This document shows, in pieces, positions 31,618 to 41,084 of a stretch of DNA of 64,000 nt. The stretch's first letter is position 1; the number at the start of each line of letters is the position of its first letter. The stretch spans positions 294,319 through 358,318 of the forward strand of contig LJIA01000006.1 of the NCBI GenBank assembly GCA_001295775.1, read 5' to 3'. The position numbers and the translations under genes are program-made. Below the pieces are notes generated by a model. It was given only the letters and a program-made list of their open reading frames with translations. It was not told the DNA's origin and did no database searches. The DNA comes from a beta proteobacterium AAP99. Its GTDB lineage: Bacteria; Pseudomonadota; Gammaproteobacteria; Burkholderiales; Burkholderiaceae_C.

Positions 31618-33738
31618 TCACTTCAGCTGATTCCAGAGGAAGGTCCACTCCAGTGCGAGCAGCTTGGCAGTCTGGACGTTGTTGGCTGCGCCAGCGTGAC
31701 CGCCTTCGGTGTTCTCGTAATACAGCACATCGTGGCCCTGCGCCTTCATCTTCGCGTACATCTTGCGCGCATGCCCTGGGTGGACGCGGTCATCCCGGGT
31801 GCTGGTGGTGAACAGCACGCGCGGCATCTTCACACCCTTCTTCACGTTCTGGTAAGGCGAGTACTTGGAGATGTAGGCCCACTCCTCGGGCAGATCGGGG
31901 TTGCCGTACTCGGCCATCCATGACGCACCAGCCAGCAGCGTGTGGTAGCGACGCATGTCGGTCAGCGGGACCTGGCAGACCACGGCACGGAAAAGCTCGG
32001 GGCGCTGCACCATCACGGTGGAAACGAGCAAGCCACCGTTGCTGCCGCCCATGATGCCCAGGTGTCTTGCACTGGTGATGCGGCGCTTGACGGCGTCTTC
32101 AGCCACCGCGGCAAAGTCGTCGAACGCCTTCTGGCGATTGGCCTTCAGCGCAGCCTGATGCCAGCGCGGGCCGAACTCGCCGCCTCCGCGGATGTTCGCG
32201 AGCAGATACACGCCGCCACGAGCGAGCCAGGACGTGCCCACCGAACCGGAGTAGAACGGCTCCATGGACACCTCGAAGCCACCGTATCCGTAGAGCAGTG
32301 TCGGTGCCTTGCCGTCGAGCTTGAGATCCTTGCGCATCACTGCGAAGTACGGAACCTTGGTGCCGTCCTTGCTCGTCGCCTCGAACTGCTGGACCTGCAG
32401 GTTGGCCGCATCGAAGTAGGTCGGCCGCTGCTTGATGATGTCCTTCGGGTCGCCCTGGATGTCGGTCAGGTACAGCGCGTCCGGGCTCAGGAAGTCGGTG
32501 TAGTTGAGCCACAGCGCGTCTGACTCATCCGCATCCACGGCATAGGCCGAGGCGTTGCCGCGACCTGGCAGCTTCATTTCCCGCCGCTGCCAGGCGCCGG
32601 CTGAGTCCGGGCGCAGTACCTGCACGCGCGACTGCACGTTGTCATTGATGTTGAGCACGATCGCACTGCGCGTGCTGGCGGAGCCCGCCAGCGAACTGCG
32701 CTCGGTGGGCTCGAACAGCACATCGAAGCGCCGCTCGCCCTTCATGAATGCGTCGAAGCGCGCAGCCAGCAGGGAGCCCGCCTTGTACGTGCGCCCACCG
32801 ACCGTCCAGTCGCTGCGCAGACTCACCGTGATCCACTCGCGCCACGCGCCGGCCTGCGCGTCGGCAGGTACGTCGTACTTCACAGGCTTGCCGTCCTGGA
32901 GCACGAAGGTCTCGTTGCTGTAGAAATCCGGCGAACGGCCGAATCCTTCGCGGAAGAAGCCCAACGTGTGGTCGACCCAGGCAAAGGCGGAGACGTCGGC
33001 GCTCTTGCCTTCGAACACGGTCTCGGCCGCGGCCAGCGGCTTGCCCCGCTTCCAGAGCTTGATCACACGCGGATAGCCGCTGGTCGTCAGTGAACCCGCA
33101 CCGAAGTCCGTTCCGACATACATCTCGTCCGGATTGCGCCAAGTCACCGAGCTCTTGGCCTCGGGAAGCTCGAAGCCGCCCTTCACGAATTCCTTCTTGA
33201 GGAAGTCGAACTCGCGCACCACGACGGCATCGCCACCCCCGCGCGAAAGCTGGATGACGCACTTGTAGGGGTGCTGCGGCGGCGTCAGGCAGCTTGCGCC
33301 AGCCCAGACCCAGTTTTCCTTCTCGGTGGCCGCCAACGCATCGAGGTCGAGGATGATCTCCCACTTTGGCTCGGGCTTGCGATATTCCTCCAGCGTGGTG
33401 CGACGCCAGACACCGCGCACATTCTTGTCGTCGCGCCAGAAGTTGACGTACCAGTCGCCGATCTTGCCCACGTAGGGGATGCGGCGGCGGTCGTTCAGGA
33501 TGTCCAGCAGGCGCTTGTTGGTGGGTTCGAACTCCGGGTGCGCCTTGAGTTCCTTGAACGTGATGGCGTTCTGCTTCTCCACCCAGTCGAGCGCTTTCTT
33601 GCCCGTGACGTCTTCGAGCCAGAGGTAGGGGTCGGCGGGCGCCTTGGCGGCTTTGGGGGCGGGCGCTTGTGCAGCCGCGTTGAGTGCAGTGACGCTCAAG
33701 GTCATGGCAAGCAGTGTCTTTCTCACAAGTGCATTCAT
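31618..33738 (-). CDS. S9 prolyl oligopeptidase family serine peptidase (paralogue 1)
   Basis: Secreted prolyl-oligopeptidase-like enzyme, 706 residues. A Sec signal peptide (MNALVRKTLLAMTLSVTALN, cleavage near AAAQ) sends it to the periplasm. An N-terminal entry segment DPYLWLEDVTGKKALDWV, a beta-propeller (about 70-420) and a C-terminal alpha/beta-hydrolase follow. The triad is Ser566 in GGSNGG, an Asp in STRDDRVHPGH and His681 in EGGHAG. It is about half identical by eye to its neighbour 15 bp upstream, pointing to tandem duplication. Substrate: proline-containing or other short peptides, by family inference. Confidence 0.93.
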   Translation of the reverse strand: MNALVRKTLLAMTLSVTALNAAAQAPAPKAAKAPADPYLWLEDVTGKKALDWVEKQNAITFKELKAHPEFEPTNKRLLDILNDRRRIPYVGKIGDWYVNFWRDDKNVRGVWRRTTLEEYRKPEPKWEIILDLDALAATEKENWVWAGASCLTPPQHPYKCVIQLSRGGGDAVVVREFDFLKKEFVKGGFELPEAKSSVTWRNPDEMYVGTDFGAGSLTTSGYPRVIKLWKRGKPLAAAETVFEGKSADVSAFAWVDHTLGFFREGFGRSPDFYSNETFVLQDGKPVKYDVPADAQAGAWREWITVSLRSDWTVGGRTYKAGSLLAARFDAFMKGERRFDVLFEPTERSSLAGSASTRSAIVLNINDNVQSRVQVLRPDSAGAWQRREMKLPGRGNASAYAVDADESDALWLNYTDFLSPDALYLTDIQGDPKDIIKQRPTYFDAANLQVQQFEATSKDGTKVPYFAVMRKDLKLDGKAPTLLYGYGGFEVSMEPFYSGSVGTSWLARGGVYLLANIRGGGEFGPRWHQAALKANRQKAFDDFAAVAEDAVKRRITSARHLGIMGGSNGGLLVSTVMVQRPELFRAVVCQVPLTDMRRYHTLLAGASWMAEYGNPDLPEEWAYISKYSPYQNVKKGVKMPRVLFTTSTRDDRVHPGHARKMYAKMKAQGHDVLYYENTEGGHAGAANNVQTAKLLALEWTFLWNQLK

Positions 33739-33753
33739 TTGAAGCGTTCCGGT

Positions 33754-35928
33754 TCAGCGAAGCTGGTTGAGCATGAATGTGAATTCCATGGCCGACATGC
33801 GCGCGCGCTGCACGCTGTTGGCCGCTCCGGCGTGACCGCCTTCGATGTTCTCGTAATACAGCACATCGTGGCCCTGCGCCTGCATGCGGGCGAACATCTT
33901 GCGAGCGTGGCCAGGGTGCACGCGGTCATCGCGCGTGCTGGTCGTGAAGAGGATGCGCGGATACTTCACGCCAGCCTTCACATTCTGGTAGGGCGAATAC
34001 TTCGAGATATAGGCCCACTCGTCAGGCTTGTCGGGATCGCCGTACTCCGCCACCCAGGAGGCCCCCGCCAGCAGCTTGTCGTAGCGCTGCATGTCCAGCA
34101 GCGGCACCTGGCAGACCACAGCGTTGAAGAGATCCGGCCGCTGCACGGCCACCGCACCCACCAGCAGGCCGCCGTTGCTGCCGCCCTGGATGCCGAGGTG
34201 ACGCGGCGCCGTGATCTTGCGCGCGATGGCGTCCTCCGCCACCGCAATCAGGTCATCGAAGGCCTTGTGGCGATTCGCCTTGAGTGCGGCCTGATGCCAG
34301 CGCGGACCAAACTCGCCACCGCCGCGGATGTTGGCGACGATGAACACGCCTCCCCGCTCAATCCACGCCGTGCCCACATTGCCGCTGTAGGCCGGCGTGC
34401 GCGAGATCTCGAAGCCCCCATAGGCGCTGATGATCGTGGGGTTCGTGCCGTCAAACTTCGCAGCCTTGCTGCGGACCACGAAGTACGGCACCCGCGTGCC
34501 GTCCTTGCTCGTGGCCTGGAACTGCTCAACCATGGCCTTGGAGGCATCCCAGAACGCCGGATTGGCCTTGATCGGCGTGGTCGGGTTCTGGCCGACGCGG
34601 GTCAGGTAAAGCGACTGCGGCGTGAGGAAGTCCGTGTAACTCACCCAGAGTTCGTCACTCCGGTCGGCATCCAGCGGCGCCACCGTGGCAGCCCCCAGAC
34701 CCGGCAGCTTCATCTCTCTGCGCGTCCATTGGTTGCCCTTGCGCTGCAGCTCCACCGCCTTGGTGACCACGTTCTCGTTGTAGGTCAGCACCAATGCATT
34801 GCGGGTACGCGCGACATTCGGTGCCGAGGTCAAGGGCGACGGGGTGAACAGCACATCGAAGCGCCGCTCACCGCGCTCGAAGGCCGCCAGGCGCGTGGCA
34901 ATCAGGCTGCCCTGCGGGTAGGTCTTGCCAGCGATCGTCCAGTCGCTGCGCAGGCGCAGGGTCAGCCATTCACGCCAAGGTACGGGAATGGCATCGATCG
35001 GAAAGTCGAGCTTGCGCGCCTTGCCGCCGCGCTCGATGAACCACTCGCCGCTGAAGAAGCCGGGCGCATTGCCGAACAAGGTGCGCTTGAAGCCCTGGGT
35101 GTGATCCACCTGCACGCGGGTGAAGACGTCCGTCGCCTTGCCTTCAAACACCACCGGCGCGGCGGCCAGCGCGGTGCCACGCTTCCAGAGCCGGATCTGG
35201 CGCGGGTAGCCGCTCTCATTCATGCTGCCCGGGCCGGTGTCGGTGCCGACGTAGAGCGTGTTCTCATCGCGCCACGCGAGTGAACCGCCCGGGTGCTTGG
35301 CTTCCTTGAGCTCAAAGCCGCCCTTCACCCAGGCCTTGCTGACCGTATCGAACTCGCGCACCACCGTGGCATCCGCCCCGCCACGCGAGAGCTGGATCAG
35401 GCAGCGGCGATAGGCCGGCGGCAGGCAGACCGTACCGCTCCAGACCCAGTTCTCCTTCTCCTCGCGCGCCACGGCATCCAGGTCGATCACGGTCTCCCAG
35501 ACGGGCTGCGGCTTGGCATAGTCCTGCAGCGTGGTACGGCGCCACAGGCCTCGCGGGTTGGTGCCGTCGCGCCAGAAGTTGTAGAGCTTGCCGTTCATCA
35601 TCACCGCACCCGGAATGCGCGAGCGATCGTTCAAGGTCTCCAGAAGGCGCTTTTCGATCGGCGCAAATTCCGGCCGACCCGTCAGCTCCTTGGTGCTGAT
35701 GGCGTTGGCATCGCGTACAAAGCTCAGGGCACGCTCGCCCATCACCTCTTCCAGCCAGAGATAGGGGTCATCCATTTCCGCGCCTGCTGGCGGCGGGGGC
35801 GGCGGTGTAGCGACGGCGGGTGTGGGTGCCTGCGCCAAGGCGGCCACGGCCATGGCGGCAGCACCTGCAAACACGGCTGCCCGAAGTGCGGCTCGACCAA
35901 GCACACGGCTCAACGCGCTTACTGACAC
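33754..35928 (-). CDS. S9 prolyl oligopeptidase family serine peptidase (paralogue 2)
   Basis: Second of two tandem S9 peptidases, 724 residues. Export signal with hydrophobic core (AVFAGAAAMAVAALAQA), then a short Pro-rich linker (PPPPPPAGAE) and the domain entry DPYLWLEEVMGERALSFV. The catalytic Ser is about residue 584 in GGSNGG; the Asp region STRDDRVHPGH and His in EGGHAG match paralogue 1. The start is GTG 35928 because AAGGAG lies seven bases upstream; an ATG eight codons further up lacks such a site. Located 87 bp after the PdxJ-like gene and 15 bp before paralogue 1. Confidence 0.92.
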   Translation of the reverse strand: MSVSALSRVLGRAALRAAVFAGAAAMAVAALAQAPTPAVATPPPPPPAGAEMDDPYLWLEEVMGERALSFVRDANAISTKELTGRPEFAPIEKRLLETLNDRSRIPGAVMMNGKLYNFWRDGTNPRGLWRRTTLQDYAKPQPVWETVIDLDAVAREEKENWVWSGTVCLPPAYRRCLIQLSRGGADATVVREFDTVSKAWVKGGFELKEAKHPGGSLAWRDENTLYVGTDTGPGSMNESGYPRQIRLWKRGTALAAAPVVFEGKATDVFTRVQVDHTQGFKRTLFGNAPGFFSGEWFIERGGKARKLDFPIDAIPVPWREWLTLRLRSDWTIAGKTYPQGSLIATRLAAFERGERRFDVLFTPSPLTSAPNVARTRNALVLTYNENVVTKAVELQRKGNQWTRREMKLPGLGAATVAPLDADRSDELWVSYTDFLTPQSLYLTRVGQNPTTPIKANPAFWDASKAMVEQFQATSKDGTRVPYFVVRSKAAKFDGTNPTIISAYGGFEISRTPAYSGNVGTAWIERGGVFIVANIRGGGEFGPRWHQAALKANRHKAFDDLIAVAEDAIARKITAPRHLGIQGGSNGGLLVGAVAVQRPDLFNAVVCQVPLLDMQRYDKLLAGASWVAEYGDPDKPDEWAYISKYSPYQNVKAGVKYPRILFTTSTRDDRVHPGHARKMFARMQAQGHDVLYYENIEGGHAGAANSVQRARMSAMEFTFMLNQLR

Positions 35929-36015
35929 ATCAGTCTCCTTGTGGGATGACAACTCGCTCGCAGGGCGAACGGAGGAACGCCCGGGATCGCCGGGAGGCTC
36001 TTCAACGAAAGAAAG

Positions 36016-36762
36016 CTAGGCAGGCTGCAGGGCCCGGATGTAGGCCTTGACCGCCGGCACGTAGCCGAGTTCGAGCGCATCGGCGGTGAGTGCATGGCCG
36101 ATCGAGGCTTCGTCCACGGGCGGCAAGCCGGCCATGAAGTCCGGCAGATTGTGCAGGTTCAGGTCGTGGCCGATGTTCACGCCCAGGCCGAGGGCGCGCG
36201 CCGCCTCGACGCTTTCCCGGTACTGCGCCAGCACAGCGGCCTGCTGCGGCTTGCCGAAGGCGTCTGCCCAGGGCTTGGTGTAGAGCTCCACCCGGTCGGC
36301 CCCGAGTTCACGCGCGAGCGCAAACTGCGCCGGGTCCGGGTCCATGAACAGGCTCACGCGGGCGCCCTGCCCCTTGAGCGTGGCAATGATCGGAGCCAGG
36401 CGCTCGCCGTCGGCGCGCAGGTTCCAGCCGTGATCGGACGTGGCCTGGTTGTCGGCATCCGGCACCAGCGTGCACTGGTGTGGGCGGGCACGCGCCACCA
36501 GCGGCATGAAGGCGGCCGGGCCACTCGTGAAGGGGTTGCCTTCGATGTTGAACTCGATGCCCGGATGCTCGGCGAACAGCCCGGTGAGCAGGGTCACATC
36601 ATCGACCGTGATGTGTCGCTGATCGGGCCGTGGATGCACGGTGAGTCCTGCGGCGCCTGCGGCCAGCGCGAGGCGCGCGAAGTGCGCCAGATCCGGGATG
36701 CCGATGCCGCGCGAGTTGCGCAGCAAGGCGATGCGATTGAGATTGACGGACAGCTTGGCCAT
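36016..36762 (-). CDS. divergent pyridoxine 5'-phosphate synthase (PdxJ-like)
   Basis: A 248-residue TIM-barrel protein of the PdxJ family, which in E. coli condenses 1-deoxyxylulose-5-phosphate with 3-amino-1-hydroxyacetone phosphate to form PNP. Phosphate and active-site elements kept: VHPRPDQRHIT (His43, Arg45, His50), a Glu in EFNIEGNP, IGHDLNLHN and SIGHALTADAL. The N-terminal motif is VNLNRIALLRN, whereas E. coli has VNIDHIATLRN, so the Asp-His pair is Asn-Arg here. In Burkholderiales the usual pdxJ lies by recO and acpS, so this may be a second copy. ATG 36762 is chosen; longer frames run into repeat DNA. Confidence 0.85.
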   Translation of the reverse strand: MAKLSVNLNRIALLRNSRGIGIPDLAHFARLALAAGAAGLTVHPRPDQRHITVDDVTLLTGLFAEHPGIEFNIEGNPFTSGPAAFMPLVARARPHQCTLVPDADNQATSDHGWNLRADGERLAPIIATLKGQGARVSLFMDPDPAQFALARELGADRVELYTKPWADAFGKPQQAAVLAQYRESVEAARALGLGVNIGHDLNLHNLPDFMAGLPPVDEASIGHALTADALELGYVPAVKAYIRALQPA

Positions 36763-36804
36763 GGTTCCCGCAGAGCACGCGAGCCGAATGACCGGATACA
36801 AAAA

Positions 36805-36870
36805 GGCTTTCCGCTTGTCTGGTGCGGCTTTTCAGGCATTTTGCCCTCAAGACCCGCATGAATGCTTGAT
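36805..36870 (+). repeat. dispersed palindromic repeat, copy C
   Basis: Starts GGCTTTCCGCTTGTCTGG, then GACCCGCATGAATGCTTGATC; same layout as copy A. It faces inverted copy D, 30 bp away, so the pair makes one large inverted repeat. The spacer contains CTACG/CGTAG. Confidence 0.8.
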
Positions 36871-36900
36871 CTACGCTATCGAGAAGACGTAGACGTCCGT

Positions 36901-36958
36901 TTCATGCGCCTTTCCAGACCAAACGGCCCGGAGAACCGCATGGGACAAGCGGAAAGCC
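36901..36958 (-). repeat. dispersed palindromic repeat, copy D (inverted)
   Basis: Read on the minus strand it begins GGCTTTCCGCTTGTCCCATG and goes through TTTGGTCTGGAAAGGCGCAT. It forms an inverted pair with copy C in the pnp-pdxJ gap (36763-37100), which otherwise contains only the pnp terminator. Confidence 0.8.
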
Positions 36959-36983
36959 CTCATGGCGCCTGAACGTTCGGCCC

Positions 36984-37020
36984 AAAAAGAAGCGGGGCGA
37001 AGCTTAACGCTGCGCCCCGC
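36984..37020 (-). terminator. terminator of pnp
   Basis: On the minus strand a stem GCGGGGCG / CGCCCCGC is followed by TTCTTTTT, about 80 bp after the pnp stop. Confidence 0.85.
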
Positions 37021-37100
37021 GGGGATCTTCCAGGTTCAGCCACCTGCGCGGCTGGCCCTGTGAACGCTGCAGCCCGGCGCGACCGGACTGCAGTGCCCAT

Positions 37101-39251
37101 TTACTGCTGTTGTTGCTGCTGCTGAGCTGCAGCGGCCGGCGCCGGCGCGCCGCCCTCGAGCAGGGCCTTCATGGACAGGCGCAGGCGGCCCTTGTCGTCG
37201 GCCTCGATGACCTTGACGCGAACCTTGTCGCCTTCCTTGAGCACGTCGGTCACGGCCTTGATGCGCTCGTGGCTGATCTGGCTGATGTGCAGCAGACCGT
37301 CTTTGCCAGGCAGCACCGAGACGATGGCGCCGAAGTCCAGCAGCTTGAGCACCGTACCTTCGTAGACCGAACCCACCTCGACCTCGGCGGTGATGTCCTC
37401 GATGCGGCGCTTGGCTTCCTGGCCCTTGGCGGCGTCCACGCTGGCGATGGTGACGGTGCCGTCATCCTGGATGTCGATCTGCGTGCCGGTCTCCTCGGTC
37501 AGCGCGCGGATCACGGCGCCGCCCTTGCCGATCACGTCACGGATCTTCTCGGGGTTGATCTTCAGCGTGATCAGGCGCGGCGCGAAGTCGGACAGCTCGG
37601 TGCGGCTGCCGCCCAGGGCCTCGTTCATCTTGCCCAGGATGTGCATGCGGGCTTCCTTGGCCTGGGCCAGCGCCACCTGCATGATTTCCTTGGTGATGCC
37701 CTGGATCTTGATGTCCATCTGAAGGGCGGTCACGCCGGCGGACGTGCCAGCCACCTTGAAGTCCATGTCGCCCAGGTGATCTTCGTCACCCAGGATGTCG
37801 GTCAGGACGGCGAACTTGCTGCCTTCCTTGATCAGGCCCATGGCGATGCCGGCCACGTGCGCCTTCATCGGCACGCCGGCGTCCATCAGCGCGAGGCAAC
37901 CACCGCACACTGAGGCCATCGACGAGGAGCCGTTCGATTCCAGAATTTCCGATACGGCGCGGATCGAGTAGCTGAATTCCTCTTCGCTGGGCAGCAGCGG
38001 CACCAGCGCGCGCTTGGCCAGACGGCCGTGACCCACTTCGCGGCGCTTGGGGGCGCCCACGCGGCCCGTTTCGCCGGTGGCAAACGGGGGCATGTTGTAG
38101 TGGAACATGAAGCGGTCGCGGTACTCGCCCTGCAGGGCGTCGATGATCTGCTCGTCCTGCTTGGTGCCCAGGGTGGCGACCACCAGGGCCTGCGTCTCGC
38201 CGCGGGTGAACAGGGCCGAGCCGTGAGCGCGCGGCAGCACGCCGGTGCGGATGCTGATCGGGCGGACGGTGCGGGTGTCGCGGCCGTCGATGCGCGGCTC
38301 GCCGTGCAGGATCTGGCTGCGCACGTGCTTGGCTTCCAGCTCGAACACGATGCCCGAGACCACCGAACCATCGGGTGCCGGCTTGCCTTCGGCGGCGTAC
38401 TTGGCCGCCACCTGCTCGACCACGCCCTTGTAGGCGGCCTTGATCTTGTTGGTGCGTTCCTGCTTGTCGCGGGTCTGGTAGGCGTCGGTGATCAGCGGTG
38501 CAGCCGAGGTGGCCACAGCGGCCATCAGGTGCAGATCCTTCTCGGGGGCCTTCCAGTCCCAGGCCGGCTTGCCGCCGTCACGCACGAGGTCGTGAATGGC
38601 GTTGATGGCGGCCTGCATCTGCTCGTGGCCGTAGACCACGGCGCCGAGCATGACTTCTTCGGAGAGCTGGTGGGCTTCGGATTCCACCATCAGCACCGCC
38701 TGCTCGGTACCGGCCACGACCAGATCCAGCTGGCTGGTCTTGAGTTGGGTGGCGGTCGGGTTCAGGATGTAGGCGCCATCGGCATAGCCCACGCGAGCCG
38801 CACCGATCGGGCCGGCAAAGGGCACGCCGGAGATGGCCAGCGCGGCAGACGAAGCGAGCATCGCGGCGATGTCCGGATCCACCTCGGGGTTGACCGAGAC
38901 CACGTGGATCACGATCTGCACTTCGTTCAGGAAGCCGTCCGGGAACAGGGGGCGGATCGGGCGGTCGATCAGGCGGCTGGTCAGCACTTCCTTTTCGCTG
39001 GGGCGACCTTCACGCTTGAAGAAGCCACCGGGAATGCGGCCTGCGGCGTACACCTTCTCGACGTAGTCCACGGTCAGGGGGAAGAAGTCCTGGCCGGGCT
39101 TGGCATCCTTGCGGGCCACCACGGTGGCGAGCACCACCGTGTCATCCATGTTCAGCAGCACGGCGCCGCTGGACTGGCGGGCCATTTCGCCCGTTTCCAT
39201 GGTGACGGTGTGCTGACCGTACTGGAAGGTCTTGGTGACTTTGTTGAACAT
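37101..39251 (-). CDS. pnp: polyribonucleotide nucleotidyltransferase (PNPase)
   Basis: Phosphorolytic 3'-5' exoribonuclease of mRNA decay, a homotrimer. The 716 residues contain two RNase PH domains (about 10-145 and 310-480), a KH domain with [11 protein letters not shown] (about 560) and an S1 domain (about 622-690). The catalytic Asp residues lie in [12 protein letters not shown]. The protein ends in a run of seven Gln after Ala/Pro residues. AAAGGAG stands before ATG 39251. It follows rpsO, the near-universal rpsO-pnp order. Confidence 0.98.
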   Translation of the reverse strand: MFNKVTKTFQYGQHTVTMETGEMARQSSGAVLLNMDDTVVLATVVARKDAKPGQDFFPLTVDYVEKVYAAGRIPGGFFKREGRPSEKEVLTSRLIDRPIRPLFPDGFLNEVQIVIHVVSVNPEVDPDIAAMLASSAALAISGVPFAGPIGAARVGYADGAYILNPTATQLKTSQLDLVVAGTEQAVLMVESEAHQLSEEVMLGAVVYGHEQMQAAINAIHDLVRDGGKPAWDWKAPEKDLHLMAAVATSAAPLITDAYQTRDKQERTNKIKAAYKGVVEQVAAKYAAEGKPAPDGSVVSGIVFELEAKHVRSQILHGEPRIDGRDTRTVRPISIRTGVLPRAHGSALFTRGETQALVVATLGTKQDEQIIDALQGEYRDRFMFHYNMPPFATGETGRVGAPKRREVGHGRLAKRALVPLLPSEEEFSYSIRAVSEILESNGSSSMASVCGGCLALMDAGVPMKAHVAGIAMGLIKEGSKFAVLTDILGDEDHLGDMDFKVAGTSAGVTALQMDIKIQGITKEIMQVALAQAKEARMHILGKMNEALGGSRTELSDFAPRLITLKINPEKIRDVIGKGGAVIRALTEETGTQIDIQDDGTVTIASVDAAKGQEAKRRIEDITAEVEVGSVYEGTVLKLLDFGAIVSVLPGKDGLLHISQISHERIKAVTDVLKEGDKVRVKVIEADDKGRLRLSMKALLEGGAPAPAAAAQQQQQQQ

Positions 39252-39328
39252 CGCTATCTCTCCTTTGGCCGGCGGGTTTCAGGTGCGCCGTTCACCGCAA
39301 AAAACTTGCTCTGCGACCCACAGAAAGC

Positions 39329-39365
39329 ACAAAAGCCTGCGGCGCGGGACCGTGCAGGCTTTTGT
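39329..39365 (-). terminator. hairpin between rpsO and pnp
   Basis: Twelve-base stem ACAAAAGCCTGC / GCAGGCTTTTGT, ending in a T-containing flank on the minus strand. In other bacteria the rpsO-pnp gap holds a leaky terminator and RNase III processing hairpin. Confidence 0.75.
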
Positions 39366-39387
39366 GGGGTCTTCAGACCGCGCTCAA

Positions 39388-39657
39388 TTACTTGCGCAGG
39401 CCGAGGGTGTCGATCGTCTTCTTGTACGCGTCCACATCCTTGCGCTTGAGGTAGTCAAGCAGGCGGCGGCGGCGGCTCACCATCTTGAGCAGACCGCGGC
39501 GGGAGTGGTGGTCCTTCATGTGGGCCTTGAAGTGGCCGGTCAGTTCGTTGATGCGCGTGGTCAGCAGGGCGATCTGGACTTCGGGGCTGCCCGTGTCCTT
39601 GGGTGCGCGCTGGAACTTGGCAATGACTTCGGCCTTGTTGATGTCTGCTACAGACAT
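39388..39657 (-). CDS. rpsO: 30S ribosomal protein S15
   Basis: Small-subunit protein that binds 16S rRNA early in assembly, 89 residues, the standard length. The conserved region [21 protein letters not shown] and [20 protein letters not shown] is complete. The start at ATG 39657 ([10 protein letters not shown]) has GAGG six bases upstream; a codon three triplets earlier is not needed. pnp lies 136 bp downstream. Confidence 0.98.
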   Translation of the reverse strand: MSVADINKAEVIAKFQRAPKDTGSPEVQIALLTTRINELTGHFKAHMKDHHSRRGLLKMVSRRRRLLDYLKRKDVDAYKKTIDTLGLRK

Positions 39658-39797
39658 GATCCTCATCCTTTCATACAGGCGGTCGGAAGTGAGGGCTTCC
39701 GCCGTGGTGGGCTGGCTTGCCCGAACATTTGTTCAGGCAAGTTTTTGATTATATGGGATTTTCCGAATCGACGCGCTGCGCCATCAGGGCGTCGGCT

Positions 39798-41081
39798 CTA
39801 GGGCCGCACCATCCTGCAGCTGCTCGGCAGGGTCACCGCCCGCGCCTCGATGCGCCGCTCCGTCACAAAGCCATAGCCCGAGCCCTCGACGTCATACTTG
39901 ACGGCCCCACCCTGTTTCGCCATGCGAAACACATACAGCGGACTCAGCAGCTGGTGATCCTCGGCGCGCATCACGACCTCATGCGGCTCCGCGGCAAAGC
40001 GCATGCCTTCCAGTGCGCGGGCCACCGCGGCAGCGTCCGGGCTGCCGGCGCGCTCGATCGCCGCGGCCAGCATCTCGATCATCGTGATGAAGCGGGCGTT
40101 GAGGTAATCGTCGCGCGGTGCCGGGTAGCGCGCACGGAAAGCGTTGTAGATCGCCTCGGCACCGGCGTCGCCCGCGTTGTAGTGCCACTCGGCCACAGCC
40201 AGCACCTTGCCCACACCGGCGTCACCGATTGCCGCCGGGGCCGAGAGTGCGTTGCCATAGAAGGTGTAGAACTTGCCCTTGAAGCCGCCGTCAGCCGCCG
40301 CCTTCACGAGCAGGGACAGATCCGTGCCCCAGTTGCCGGTGATCACGGCATCCGCGCCGCTGGCCACGATCTTGCCCACATAGGGCGAGAAGTCCCGCAC
40401 GCGGCCCACGGGGTGCAGCTCCTCGCCGACCAGTTCAATGTCCGGCCGCTTGGCCGCCACCTGCTCGCGCGCCGCCTTGGCCACCGCCTGGCCAAAGCTG
40501 TAGTCCTGATTCAGCAGGTAGAGCTTCTTGACGGCCTTGTCTTCGCGCAGCGCCTCGGTCAGGGCGTGCATGCGCATGTCGGCATGGGCATCGAAGCGGA
40601 AGTGCCAGAAGCTGCAGCGCTCGTTGGTCAGCGTCGGATCGACCGCGGAATAGTTCAGGAACAGCATGCGCGCCTGCGCATTGCGCTCATTCCATTTGTT
40701 GGTGGCGTCGATCAGCGCGGCAGCCACGGCGCTGCTGTTGCCCTGCAGGACGAAGTTCGCCTTGTCGTCAGTGGCGGCACGGAACATCACCAGCGCCTCG
40801 TCCGCCTGGCCCTTGCTGTCGTAGGCGGTGAGCAGCAGCGGCCGCATGCCCTGCGCCGTCTTGACGCCGCCGCGCGCATTGACGCGCTCCACGGCAAAGC
40901 GCAAATTGCGAAGCACCGACTCGCCGGCATTGGCAAAGTTGCCGGAGGTGGCCTCGATCACCGCCAGGCGGATCGGCTCGGGCGCGGGCTGCGCCGCAGC
41001 GGTCAATGCGAAGCCCATCAGACCCGCAGCCAAAGCGAAGCCGCGCATCAGGGACCGAGCAAGACTGTTCTTGGAGTGCAT
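39798..41081 (-). CDS. branched-chain amino acid-type ABC transporter substrate-binding protein
   Basis: Periplasmic binding protein of the LivJ/type I fold (427 residues). A Sec signal peptide (MHSKNSLARSLMRGFALAAG, cleavage near TAAAQ) is followed by the ligand-binding region (IRLAVIEATSGNFANAGES) and NQDYSFGQAVAKAAREQ, family landmarks. No permease or ATPase genes are adjacent, so its partner system is elsewhere. The ligand could be an amino acid, amide or aromatic compound. Its ATG is only 3 bp from the start of the divergent lipoprotein gene. Confidence 0.88.
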   Translation of the reverse strand: MHSKNSLARSLMRGFALAAGLMGFALTAAAQPAPEPIRLAVIEATSGNFANAGESVLRNLRFAVERVNARGGVKTAQGMRPLLLTAYDSKGQADEALVMFRAATDDKANFVLQGNSSAVAAALIDATNKWNERNAQARMLFLNYSAVDPTLTNERCSFWHFRFDAHADMRMHALTEALREDKAVKKLYLLNQDYSFGQAVAKAAREQVAAKRPDIELVGEELHPVGRVRDFSPYVGKIVASGADAVITGNWGTDLSLLVKAAADGGFKGKFYTFYGNALSAPAAIGDAGVGKVLAVAEWHYNAGDAGAEAIYNAFRARYPAPRDDYLNARFITMIEMLAAAIERAGSPDAAAVARALEGMRFAAEPHEVVMRAEDHQLLSPLYVFRMAKQGGAVKYDVEGSGYGFVTERRIEARAVTLPSSCRMVRP

Positions 41082-41084
41082 TCC

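Noticed and set aside
33271..35283. Long plus-strand reading frame (about 670 codons) opposite the S9 peptidases; similar ones at 57600-59888 and 61489-63492
   Set aside because: They mirror real genes on the other strand, have His/Arg/Leu-biased composition typical of antisense GC-rich frames, and no domain.
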